Shown here piece by piece: positions 9,505-18,330 of a DNA stretch of 64,000 nucleotides. The notes beneath the pieces are model-generated. The model did no database searches. It was not told where the DNA came from and saw nothing but the letters and a program-made list of their open reading frames with translations. Made by a program: the position numbers and the translations under genes. This DNA comes from Burkholderia ambifaria AMMD (GTDB lineage: Bacteria > Pseudomonadota > Gammaproteobacteria > Burkholderiales > Burkholderiaceae), in NCBI RefSeq assembly GCF_000203915.1, contig NC_008390.1:2728001-2792000 (forward strand), written 5' to 3'. The stretch's first letter is position 1. Each line of letters opens with the position of its first letter.

Positions 9505-10596
9505 TTACGTATTTTGAACAACGATCGACGGGAACTTCGACGTCATGTCGCGCGCGCGCTCGGCGATCGCCAGCGCGACGCCGCGCGCGATGTCGCGGTA
9601 GCGCCGCGCCAGCGCGCCGTCCGGCTCGGCCGCGACCGTCGGCGTGCCGCTGTCGGCGCGCTCGCGGATCGCGATGTCGAGCGGCAGGCTGCCGAGCACG
9701 TTCACGCCGTATTCCTGCGCCATCCGCTCGGCGCCGCCCGCACCGAAGATGTGCTCCTCGTGGCCGCAGTTCGAGCAGATGTGGATGCTCATGTTCTCGA
9801 CGATGCCGAGGATCGGAATGCCGACCTTCTCGAACATCTTGAGGCCCTTCTTCGCGTCGAGCAGCGCGATGTCCTGGGGCGTCGTCACGATCACGGCGCC
9901 CGTCACAGGCACGCGCTGCGCGAGCGTGAGCTGGATGTCGCCGGTGCCCGGCGGCATGTCGACGATCAGGTAGTCGAGCTCGCGCCAGTTGGTCTGGCGC
10001 AGCAGTTGCTCGAGCGCCGACGTCGCCATCGGGCCGCGCCACACCATCGGATTGTCTTCCTCGATCAGGAAGCCGATCGAGTTCGCCTGCAGCCCGTGGC
10101 CGATGAGCGGGTTCATCGACTGGTTGTCCGGCGACTCGGGGCGCTGGCCGTGAATGCCGAGCATCGTCGGCAGCGACGGACCGTAGATGTCGGCGTCGAG
10201 AATGCCGACCGATGCGCCTTCCGCGGCGAGCGCGAGCGCGAGGTTGACGGCCGTCGTGCTCTTGCCGACGCCGCCCTTGCCCGACGCGACCGCGACGATG
10301 TTCTTCACGTTCGGCAGCAGCTTCACGCCGCGCTGCACCGTGTGCGCGACGATCTCCTGCGACACGGCGACACGGGCGTCGCGCACGCCCGGCACCGCCT
10401 TCAGCGCAGCGGCGATGCGCGCGCGCACGTCATCGTGCTGGCTGCGCGCGGGATAGCCGAGCACCACGTCGACCGCCACGGCGTCGCCGTCGATCGCGAC
10501 GTTGCGCACGCCCTTGTGTGCCGCGTACGGACGGTCGGTATTGGGGTCGACGACCGCCGCCAGCGCGGCGTCGACTTGTGCCCGGTCAATGCTCAT
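9505..10596 (-). CDS. apbC: Iron-sulfur cluster carrier ATPase Mrp/ApbC
   Basis: A 363-residue P-loop ATPase that binds and transfers [4Fe-4S] clusters to apo-proteins in the cytosol. The N-terminal MIP18/DUF59-like domain (residues about 1-85) is followed by the deviant Walker A GKGGVGKST near residue 105, the Mrp signature LIVDMPPGTGDIQLT, and a C-x-x-C cluster motif (ICSNCG) near residue 285. The ATG at 10596 gives MSIDRAQVDAAL as in homologues; an upstream frame extension is not conserved. The SOD-like gene follows 132 bases downstream on the same strand. Confidence 0.95.
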   Translation of the reverse strand: MSIDRAQVDAALAAVVDPNTDRPYAAHKGVRNVAIDGDAVAVDVVLGYPARSQHDDVRARIAAALKAVPGVRDARVAVSQEIVAHTVQRGVKLLPNVKNIVAVASGKGGVGKSTTAVNLALALAAEGASVGILDADIYGPSLPTMLGIHGQRPESPDNQSMNPLIGHGLQANSIGFLIEEDNPMVWRGPMATSALEQLLRQTNWRELDYLIVDMPPGTGDIQLTLAQRVPVTGAVIVTTPQDIALLDAKKGLKMFEKVGIPILGIVENMSIHICSNCGHEEHIFGAGGAERMAQEYGVNVLGSLPLDIAIRERADSGTPTVAAEPDGALARRYRDIARGVALAIAERARDMTSKFPSIVVQNT

Positions 10597-10951
10597 CGAA
10601 ACTCCGTGAAAACGTTTTTCTCCCGCGCAAACGTCAAAAAATATCAAATTACGCTGCCAAAATCGGGAAAAGTGAAAGAATCTGTTGCACGCCATTGCGC
10701 GAACGCGCGCGGCGGCGCAATCTTCGCGTGCGGCATGCTATGGGGCCAAATCGGCCGCCAACCGCCTATATTGTAGAGGCTGACGCATCACCTGTCCGGA
10801 ACAGCCACGCTGGCGAACAGGGCATGCAGCCGCCTCGGCGGCTGCCGCGAGCCCGGGCCCGCCCGCCTTTGTCGGGCGCCCGTGGTGGGAGCCGTCACTG
10901 TTGTTTGTCGTCGTTGTCGACTCGTTCAACCAAGAAAGAGAGGAATCCAAG
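10597..10951. other. Divergent intergenic region apbC / OmpA lipoprotein
   Basis: 355 bases without a supported gene between divergent starts. The apbC side is AT-rich at 10620-10690, consistent with a promoter; the other half holds the leader of the OmpA-like lipoprotein, with a GAAAGAGAGGA purine stretch just before its ATG. No RNA gene is recognised. Confidence 0.6.
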
Positions 10952-11599
10952 ATGAACATGAAAATCGCGACCCGCTTGTCCGTCTTCGCATTGGCCGGCG
11001 CATTGCTGGCAGGCTGCGCCACGCAGCAAGGCAACAACGCGGCCGTCGGCACCGGCACCGGTGCGGCGCTGGGTGCGGGCATCGGCGCGCTGGCCGGTGG
11101 CGGCAAGGGCGCGGCGATCGGCGCAGGCGTCGGCGCACTGGTCGGCGGCGTGACCGGCTACAACTGGCAGGCGATCAAGAACAAGCTCGCACCGTCGGCA
11201 GCGCAGACCGGCACGCAAGTGACCGAGCAGCCGGACGGCTCGCTGAAGCTGAACGTGCCGAGCTCGGTGACCTTCGCGACGAACCAGTACGCGATCACGC
11301 CGGCCTTCACGCCGCTGCTGAACGACCTGGCGACGACGCTGAACCAGAACCCGCAACTGACGGGATCGGTCATCGGCTACACGGACAGCACGGGTTCGGC
11401 ACAGCTGAACCAGACGCTGTCGCAGAACCGTGCGCAAAGCGTCGTGAACGCGCTGGCGCAGCGCGGCGTCGCGGGCGGCCGTCTGTCGGCCCAGGGCATG
11501 GGCCCGTCGAACCCGATCGCGGACAACGCGACCGAAGCCGGCCGTGCGCAAAACCGCCGCGTCGAGATCTACCTGCGCGCGCCGCAGCAGCATCAGTAA
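10952..11599 (+). CDS. OmpA-family peptidoglycan-binding lipoprotein
   Basis: A 215-residue outer-membrane lipoprotein likely tethering the envelope to peptidoglycan. The lipobox LLAGC puts the lipidated Cys near residue 22. A glycine-rich segment with glycine-zipper repeats (GTGTGAALGAGIGALAGGGKG) follows, then an OmpA-like domain from about residue 100: TFATNQYAITPAF, GYTDSTGSAQLNQTLSQNRAQSV, and the C-terminal NRRVEIYL. The ATG at 10952 is preceded by GAGAGGAATCCAAG. Similar to YiaD/Pal-type proteins. Confidence 0.92.
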   Translation: MNMKIATRLSVFALAGALLAGCATQQGNNAAVGTGTGAALGAGIGALAGGGKGAAIGAGVGALVGGVTGYNWQAIKNKLAPSAAQTGTQVTEQPDGSLKLNVPSSVTFATNQYAITPAFTPLLNDLATTLNQNPQLTGSVIGYTDSTGSAQLNQTLSQNRAQSVVNALAQRGVAGGRLSAQGMGPSNPIADNATEAGRAQNRRVEIYLRAPQQHQ

Positions 11600-11975
11600 G
11601 CATCGCCACGAGAGGGAATGGGGCCGTGCGCCACGCGCACAGCCCCGCCACACAAGGCTTCCAGCAGGGTCCGTAACAAATCGAAAAAAATTTCGAACTT
11701 CCGTCGCGGCCTGCGGTCTGTCTTTACGGTACGCGGCTGGCGCTGCCGGCCCGTCACCATTCTCCTCTTGTCGTTGTTGCTCCGGGGCCGTATCCGCCCC
11801 GGTTTTTTTTGCCCGAAAATCGTGTGCTGCACCGCAGCATTTCACTGCCGGGCACGCGTCCCCCGCCCGCTCGTCCGTCGCGGCACCCCCTGTCGAACAC
11901 CCGCCCCGGCTGACCGGCGCGCGCCCCTGCTAGAATCGCAGTTTCCGTCGTTTTCGCCGTTCTTCTACAGACCCT
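11600..11975 (+). other. Long intergenic region before metG with late terminator
   Basis: 376 bases with no supported protein gene. It contains an inner GGGGC...GCCCC hairpin near 11622-11648, a strong terminator at 11782-11812, a T/C-rich unstructured stretch between them, and the metG promoter element TAGAAT at 11931-11936. The terminator lies about 180 bases past the lipoprotein stop, so the interval could be a long 3' UTR or carry a small RNA. Confidence 0.55.
11782..11812 (+). terminator. Strong rho-independent terminator
   Basis: CCGGGGC-cgtatcc-GCCCCGG followed by eight T residues. Confidence 0.9.
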
Positions 11976-14138
11976 ATGTCCGCATCCGACCTGACTTCCG
12001 TGCAGGCTACGGCGCCGCAAGGCCGCCGCCAGATCCTCGTTACGTCCGCACTGCCCTATGCCAACGGCCAGATCCACATCGGCCACCTGGTCGAGTACAT
12101 CCAGACCGACATCTGGGTGCGGACGCTGCGAATGCACGGCCACGAGGTCTACTACATCGGCGCCGACGACACGCACGGCACGCCGGTCATGCTGCGCGCC
12201 GAGAAGGAAGGCCTCACGCCGAAGCAGCTGATCGACCGCGTGTGGACCGAGCACAAGCGCGACTTCGACAGCTTCGGCGTGTCGTTCGACAACTTCTACT
12301 CGACCGACTCGGACGAGAACCGCGTGCTGAGCGAGAGCATTTATCTCGCGCTGAAGGAAAACGGCCTGATCGCCGAGCGCGCGATCGAGCAGGCGTACGA
12401 CCCAGTCAAGGAAATGTTCCTGCCGGACCGCTTCATCAAGGGCGAGTGCCCGAAGTGCCACGCGAAGGACCAGTACGGCGACAACTGCGAAGTGTGCGGC
12501 TCGACCTACCTGCCGACCGAACTGCTGAACCCGTATTCGGTGGTGTCGGGTGCGACGCCGGTGCGCAAGACGTCGACGCACTACTTCTTCCGCCTGTCCG
12601 ACCCGCGCTGCGAGTCGTTCCTGCGCGAATGGGTCAGCGGCCTCGCGCAGCCCGAAGCCACCAACAAGATGCGCGAATGGCTCGGCGACGCCGGTGAAGC
12701 CAAGCTCGCCGACTGGGACATCTCGCGCGACGCGCCGTACTTCGGCTTCGAGATCCCGGGCGCGCCCGGCAAGTACTTCTACGTGTGGCTCGACGCGCCG
12801 GTCGGCTACTACGCGAGCTTCAAGAACCTGTGCGACCGCGAGGGCATCGACTTCGACGCGTGGATCCGCGCGGGTTCGACGGCCGAGCAGTATCACTTCA
12901 TCGGCAAGGACATCCTGTATTTCCACACGCTGTTCTGGCCGGCGATGCTCGAGTTCTCGGGCCATCGCACGCCGACCAACGTGTTCGCGCACGGCTTCCT
13001 GACGGTCGACGGCGCGAAGATGTCGAAGTCGCGCGGCACCTTCATCACCGCGCAGAGCTACATCGACACCGGCCTGAACCCCGAATGGCTGCGCTACTAC
13101 TTCGCCGCGAAGCTGAACGCGACGATGGAAGACATCGACCTGAACCTCGACGACTTCCAGGCGCGCGTGAACAGCGACCTTGTCGGCAAGTACGTGAACA
13201 TCGCGAGCCGCGCGGCCGGCTTCCTGATCAAGCGTTTCGACGGCCGCGTGCAGGACAGCGCGATGAACCATCCGCTCGTCGCGAAGCTGCGCGATGCGAT
13301 TGCATCGATCGCCGCGCACTACGAAGGCCGCGAATACAGCCGCGCGCTGCGCCACACGATGGAACTCGCGGACGAAGTAAACGCGTACGTCGACGGTGCG
13401 AAGCCGTGGGAACTCGCGAAGGATCCGGCCAACGCGGTCGCGCTGCACGAAACCTGCAGCGTGAGCCTCGAGGCGTTCCGCCTGCTGTCGCTCGCGCTGA
13501 AGCCGGTGATGCCGCGCGTGGCCGAAGCGGTCGAGGCGTTCTTCGGCGTCGCGCCGCTCGCGTGGGCCGATGCCGCGAAGCCGCTGTCGTCGGCGCAGCC
13601 GATCAAGGCGTACCAGCACCTGATGACGCGTGTCGATCCGAAGCAGATCGACGCGCTGCTCGCCGCGAACCGCGATTCGCTGCAGGCCGACGCGGCGGGC
13701 GCCGCTGCCGCCGGCGCGACCGCCGCCAACGCCGCGAAGGATGCGAAGAACGCCAAGGCGAACGCGAAGGCGGTTGCCGCGAACGGTGCCGACGACGCTC
13801 CGATCTCGATCGACGATTTCGCGAAGGTCGACCTGCGCATCGCGAAGATCGTCGCGTGCCAGGCCGTCGAAGGCTCGGACAAGCTGCTGCAGCTCACGCT
13901 CGACATCGGCGAGGAAAAGACCCGCAACGTGTTCTCGGGCATCAAGTCGGCTTACCAGCCCGAGCAGCTCGTCGGCAAGCTGACGGTGATGGTCGCGAAC
14001 CTCGCGCCGCGCAAGATGAAGTTCGGGCTGTCCGAAGGGATGGTGCTCGCCGCGTCGGCGGCCGACGAGAAGGCCGAACCGGGCCTCTACATCCTCGAGC
14101 CGCACAGCGGCGCGAAGCCCGGCATGCGCGTGAAGTAA
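11976..14138 (+). CDS. metG: Methionyl-tRNA synthetase
   Basis: Charges tRNA-Met for initiation and elongation. The 720 residues match the long MetG1 form. The class I HIGH motif appears as QIHIGH near residue 32, the zinc knuckle as [18 protein letters not shown] near residue 150, and KMSKS as AKMSKSRG near residue 348. An Ala/Lys/Asn-rich linker (about residues 565-605) precedes the C-terminal EMAP-II-like tRNA-binding domain ([12 protein letters not shown] onward), which also mediates dimerisation. The start is the ATG at 11976, about 40 bases after a TAGAAT box. Transcription ends at the terminator just downstream. Confidence 0.98.
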   Translation: MSASDLTSVQATAPQGRRQILVTSALPYANGQIHIGHLVEYIQTDIWVRTLRMHGHEVYYIGADDTHGTPVMLRAEKEGLTPKQLIDRVWTEHKRDFDSFGVSFDNFYSTDSDENRVLSESIYLALKENGLIAERAIEQAYDPVKEMFLPDRFIKGECPKCHAKDQYGDNCEVCGSTYLPTELLNPYSVVSGATPVRKTSTHYFFRLSDPRCESFLREWVSGLAQPEATNKMREWLGDAGEAKLADWDISRDAPYFGFEIPGAPGKYFYVWLDAPVGYYASFKNLCDREGIDFDAWIRAGSTAEQYHFIGKDILYFHTLFWPAMLEFSGHRTPTNVFAHGFLTVDGAKMSKSRGTFITAQSYIDTGLNPEWLRYYFAAKLNATMEDIDLNLDDFQARVNSDLVGKYVNIASRAAGFLIKRFDGRVQDSAMNHPLVAKLRDAIASIAAHYEGREYSRALRHTMELADEVNAYVDGAKPWELAKDPANAVALHETCSVSLEAFRLLSLALKPVMPRVAEAVEAFFGVAPLAWADAAKPLSSAQPIKAYQHLMTRVDPKQIDALLAANRDSLQADAAGAAAAGATAANAAKDAKNAKANAKAVAANGADDAPISIDDFAKVDLRIAKIVACQAVEGSDKLLQLTLDIGEEKTRNVFSGIKSAYQPEQLVGKLTVMVANLAPRKMKFGLSEGMVLAASAADEKAEPGLYILEPHSGAKPGMRVK

Positions 14139-14167
14139 GCAGCACACGCCGCTGGCTGAGCAAGGAA

Positions 14168-14198
14168 GCCTCGCACGAGATGTGCGGGGCTTTTTTTT
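14168..14198 (+). terminator. Rho-independent terminator of metG
   Basis: GCCTCGCAC-gagat-GTGCGGGGC stem followed by eight T residues, 30 bases after the metG stop. Confidence 0.92.
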
Positions 14199-14225
14199 AT
14201 GGCGCGGCCGGACTGCGCCCCTTGA

Positions 14226-17200
14226 TCACCGCTGGCTGAACCAGCGATCGAAGCGCCGCGTGTAGTTCAGGTCGACGCCCTGGAACGTGCCGCCATACGC
14301 GGACACCGACCAGAAGCGCGTCAGGTTGATGGTCGCCTTGAACGCGTTGCTCGCCGATTGCAGCCCCTGCTCGTAACCGAGCACGAAGCGCTCGTTGATC
14401 GCCTTCGAGATCTGCACGACCTGCGCATCGGTCAGGCCGACATCGCTGCGGCCGATCGAGAATTCGTCGAGACCGATGCTCTGCGCGACCCGCTTGCCGG
14501 TCGCGCTGCCGAGCAGTGCAAGCGCGGCGGTCATCGCGTTCTGCTGGCCGACGTTGTTGCCCTGGTCGGTGCCGTGTCCGAACAGCAGCCACGACAGCTT
14601 CTCGTTGTCGGTGACGTTCGGCTCGGACACGAGCTTGACCGTCGGCGACTGGATCGTGCCGATGACCTGCACGCCGGCCTCGACCTCCTGGTTGCGCCGC
14701 ATCGCGAGGATGTTGATGCCCGGATTCGACACCGGGCCGTTGAACGTGAAGAAACCGTTCTCGACCGCGAGCTTGCGGCCGAACGACGTATAGGTCGACC
14801 CCTCCGTCACGCGCACGTTGCCGACCGCGCGCAGCGGCACGCCCGGCGCGCTCATCACGGTGATCGTGCCGCGCAGCCCGAGGTCCGCGCCGTGGCCCCG
14901 GAAGCGGAAGTTGTTGCCGAGGCCGATGTCGATGTTGGCGCGCGGCGCGAGCGACGGCGCCGGCTTTTCGTCGACCTTCTGCGGCTTCGCGACCGCGGTG
15001 CCCGTCTGGACGTCGCCGCGCACCGTGCCGTCCGGGCGCACGATCACGACGTCGTCGGACAGATGCGGCGCGCCGTCCTCCGGCAGGTCGAACAGCGCGC
15101 GGTCGACGACGAACTTGCCGTTGATCGCCAGCGCGCCGCGCGGCCCGTCGTTCGCGACGGTCGCCTTGCCCGACAGCGACAGCTTGCGGTCGGGCGCCGC
15201 GAACAGCTCGAGCTTGTCCGCGACGATGCTCGCGGTTAGATCGGGCGCCGCGCCGTCGAGACGCACGCGGCCGATCGCGCGCAGCGTGCCGTCGCCGCCG
15301 TGGAACTCGACCTGCTGGAATTCGACGAGGTTCTCCGCGAGCTTCACGCGCACGATGCCGTCCTTCAGCTGCACGCCCTGGTCGACGAGCGTCGCGGACA
15401 GGTCGTCGCCCGTCAGGCTCCCCGACACGTTCGGCTTCACCGGCGTGCCCGCGACCGTCAGGTGCAGCGCCGCGCGCCCGCCGAGCAGGTAGCTCGGCCC
15501 GAACAGGTTGCCGGTCGCCTTCAGCGACGGGATGTCGGCATCGATGCGGCCCGACAGCGGACCATCGTCGACGACGCCGAACACGCCGTCGCGCAGCGCG
15601 AACGGGACGGTGACGTTCGCGTCGAGCGTGCCGATCCGGTTCGCCTTCGCGAGCGCCACCACGTTGAGCCGGTTGCCGGGTGCGAAGGTCGCGCGCGCGG
15701 ACAGGTCGGTCAGCCCGAGCGACGCGATGCCGCGGCCGCTCTCGATCGTCACGTCGCCACCGCGCCGTTTCATCTGCACATGGCCGGTCGCATTCGCGCC
15801 GAGCGAGAAGTCCCAGTCGGCATCGAGCACGACGTCGGTACGCACCGGCGGCCGCTGGCCCGTCAGCGCCTGGCGGACTTCGAAGAAACGCGCGACCGAG
15901 GCATCGCGCACGGAGCCTGCGGAGCGCATCTGGCCGCGATCGAACACGAAGGACTTCAGGTCGATCGACGCGCCTTCGAGCGTGAGCCGCGTCGCGCCGA
16001 GCGTCACGCGGCCGGCACCGGCCGATATGGTGAGCGGCGCCTGCAGCGCGAGCGCCGGCGTGCCGCGGTTCGCCAGGCGCGTGACGGTGCCGTCCCAGCG
16101 CATCCCGTCGCGGTTCTCGACCACGCCGCCGTTCGCCGCGAGCGTCAGGTTGATCACGCGGCCGTCGGCGATCCCCATCGCCGACGCATCGAGCGTGTGC
16201 TTCGCGCGCGTGCCGTCGAGGTTCGCGCGCAGCGATTTCAATTGCAGCGAGCCGAGCGCGAGGTCGGTCGCGTCGGCGGTGAACACGAGCGCGCCGTGCG
16301 CGCCGTCGCGGATGTCGGCGCGGCCCTGCGCGGCGCCGATCCGGTTCGAGCCGACCACGACGTGCTGAGCCTTGTAGGTGCCCATCACGTTCGGATGCGC
16401 GAAGCTGCCGGTCAGCTCGCCCTGCGCCTGCACCAGGCCCTGCATGCCGAAGCCGAGCCGGTCGAGCTGCGGCGCATCGACGACGAAGCGCAGCCGGTCG
16501 CCCGGCGCGCCGAAGCTGCCGCGCAGGTCGACGTGGTTGCCCGCGATCGACAGGGTCGCGTTGCTCGGCAGGATCCGCGCGCCGGCCAGCTGCACGACGC
16601 CGGCGCCGGTCAGCGGCACGCCGTCGTACAGGCTGTCGCCGAGCTTGAAGGTCGCCTTCGTCGACACCTGCGGCGCGAACGCGCCGGAGGCCGTCAGCGT
16701 GCCCGACACGCGCGTCTCGCCGTGCTTCACCGGCGCCTTGGTTGTCGCTTTGGCCGTGTTCGCCGTCTTTGCCGTCGTTTTTGCACCCGGCTTGCCGCCA
16801 GCCGCACTCGGCGCATTCATCGCGGCGAGCAGCAGCGGATCGAACGCCGTCAGCGTCGCCTTCGCGTCGTAGCTCGAATGCGCGTCGTGGCGGAACACGC
16901 CGGTCAGGTCGATACGGCCCTTGCCGGCCGTCACGCGCGCATCGGTCAGCACCGTCTGCTGCGCCGTCAGCGCGACCTTCGCACGCGCGCCGAGCGCGAG
17001 CTTCGGATCGTTCAGATTGAAGTCGACGGTCGTCACGTCGCCCGCGAGCGTCACGCCGAGCGGGCCGCCGAGGCGCATCGGCCGCAATTGCGCGACGAAT
17101 GCATTGAGGTCGAGATTCGCGACCTGCAGGTCGAAGCGGCCCTTGCCGCCCGTCAGCGTGCCGCCGCCGGTCACGCTGCCGTCGCGGATCAGCTTCAGCG

Positions 17201-18302
17201 CGAGGCCGTCGATCCGCTGCGCATGCGCGTCGAGATTCACGGTCGCATGCGCGTCGACGACCGGCAGCAGATGCTCGCCGAGCAAGCCGGGCTTCGCGTT
17301 GACGATCGACACGGGGCCCGTCACCGCGAAGCCCTTCGCCGGGGCCGCGCCGGCCGGCGCGGTCACGGGCGCCAGCTCCGCGCGCACCGCGAGATCGGCG
17401 GCCGGCGCGCCCGGCGAAATCGCCTGCGGGTTCACGTGCTCGAACGCGATCGACGCCCGTGTGAGCGGCACCGCGCCGAACGGCGCGGCCTCGACGTGCG
17501 CGCGCCCGTGCAGCTTCATCCCGCTCGCGGCGACGTCGGCGACCAGCGCCTCGAGCGAACCCGACACGTTCGCGCTCGCGTTGACCGCTTCGTCGGCGAG
17601 CTTGCCCACGTAGGTCGCGTTGCCCGTCAGCGCGAACGGCTTCACGCCGTCGAGCTTCGCGCGCGCGGTCAGCGCGCCGTACGGCGTGTCGACGCCGTCG
17701 AGCGCGAGTTCATGGTGACGGCCGTCGCTGCGGCCGTTCAGCGCGAGATGGTCGAGCTGCGTCGTCGAGCTGCCTTCGTGGATCGCCAGGTGATCGACGC
17801 GCAGGTCGTCGATCCGCACCTGCAGCGGCAGGCTCAGGTCCTGCGGTGTCGTGGCCGGTTTCGACGGCCCCGGCACGATCCGCACGTCGATCGTGCCCGC
17901 GCGCAGGTACGCGACCGACAGCCGCCACGGCGCGCGGGTCAGCGCCCAGCGGCCCTCGAGCCGGTCGATCCGCACTTCGGTGCCGGCGCCGCCGGGGCTC
18001 GTCCACGCGAAGCCGCGCAGCCGCACGCCGGTCGCGAGCGCGCCGCCGTCCAGCGTGCCCGTCAGCCGAGCGCCCAGCACGCGCACGGCCGTCTGCCAGG
18101 CGAGCCGCGTGCCGCGCTCGGTCGTCGCGGCGGCCAGCACGAGCCCGACCGCCAGCACGACGAGCAGCACGACCGTCGCGAGCGTCCACGCGACGACCCG
18201 GACCGCCCGCCCGCGGCGCGGTGCGCGCGGCGGCCCGTCGGGCGCGCGCTCGGGCGAATCCGGATCGTGAGGCGGCGGCGTGTCGTTCGGGTCCTTCGTC
18301 AT
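14226..18302 (-). CDS. tamB: Translocation and assembly module inner-membrane protein TamB
   Basis: A 1358-residue AsmA-like bridge protein that works with TamA in outer-membrane protein insertion and lipid transport. The N terminus is a Pro/Arg-rich cytoplasmic tail followed by one transmembrane anchor (VVAWTLATVVLLVVLAVGLVL, residues about 33-55). A very long periplasmic beta-rich repeat region follows. The C-terminal DUF490 domain is recognisable from GSTYTSFGRKLAVENGFFTFNG, VEAGVQVIGTIQSPTVKLVSEP and KLSWLLFGHG, and ends in a barrel-like RFDRWFSQR. A low-complexity Lys/Ala/Thr stretch lies near residue 510. It starts 28 bases after the tamA stop, as in the usual tamA-tamB operon. Confidence 0.95.
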   Translation of the reverse strand: MTKDPNDTPPPHDPDSPERAPDGPPRAPRRGRAVRVVAWTLATVVLLVVLAVGLVLAAATTERGTRLAWQTAVRVLGARLTGTLDGGALATGVRLRGFAWTSPGGAGTEVRIDRLEGRWALTRAPWRLSVAYLRAGTIDVRIVPGPSKPATTPQDLSLPLQVRIDDLRVDHLAIHEGSSTTQLDHLALNGRSDGRHHELALDGVDTPYGALTARAKLDGVKPFALTGNATYVGKLADEAVNASANVSGSLEALVADVAASGMKLHGRAHVEAAPFGAVPLTRASIAFEHVNPQAISPGAPAADLAVRAELAPVTAPAGAAPAKGFAVTGPVSIVNAKPGLLGEHLLPVVDAHATVNLDAHAQRIDGLALKLIRDGSVTGGGTLTGGKGRFDLQVANLDLNAFVAQLRPMRLGGPLGVTLAGDVTTVDFNLNDPKLALGARAKVALTAQQTVLTDARVTAGKGRIDLTGVFRHDAHSSYDAKATLTAFDPLLLAAMNAPSAAGGKPGAKTTAKTANTAKATTKAPVKHGETRVSGTLTASGAFAPQVSTKATFKLGDSLYDGVPLTGAGVVQLAGARILPSNATLSIAGNHVDLRGSFGAPGDRLRFVVDAPQLDRLGFGMQGLVQAQGELTGSFAHPNVMGTYKAQHVVVGSNRIGAAQGRADIRDGAHGALVFTADATDLALGSLQLKSLRANLDGTRAKHTLDASAMGIADGRVINLTLAANGGVVENRDGMRWDGTVTRLANRGTPALALQAPLTISAGAGRVTLGATRLTLEGASIDLKSFVFDRGQMRSAGSVRDASVARFFEVRQALTGQRPPVRTDVVLDADWDFSLGANATGHVQMKRRGGDVTIESGRGIASLGLTDLSARATFAPGNRLNVVALAKANRIGTLDANVTVPFALRDGVFGVVDDGPLSGRIDADIPSLKATGNLFGPSYLLGGRAALHLTVAGTPVKPNVSGSLTGDDLSATLVDQGVQLKDGIVRVKLAENLVEFQQVEFHGGDGTLRAIGRVRLDGAAPDLTASIVADKLELFAAPDRKLSLSGKATVANDGPRGALAINGKFVVDRALFDLPEDGAPHLSDDVVIVRPDGTVRGDVQTGTAVAKPQKVDEKPAPSLAPRANIDIGLGNNFRFRGHGADLGLRGTITVMSAPGVPLRAVGNVRVTEGSTYTSFGRKLAVENGFFTFNGPVSNPGINILAMRRNQEVEAGVQVIGTIQSPTVKLVSEPNVTDNEKLSWLLFGHGTDQGNNVGQQNAMTAALALLGSATGKRVAQSIGLDEFSIGRSDVGLTDAQVVQISKAINERFVLGYEQGLQSASNAFKATINLTRFWSVSAYGGTFQGVDLNYTRRFDRWFSQR

Positions 18303-18330
18303 GCGGTTCGTCGTGGATCGGGCAATAAGG

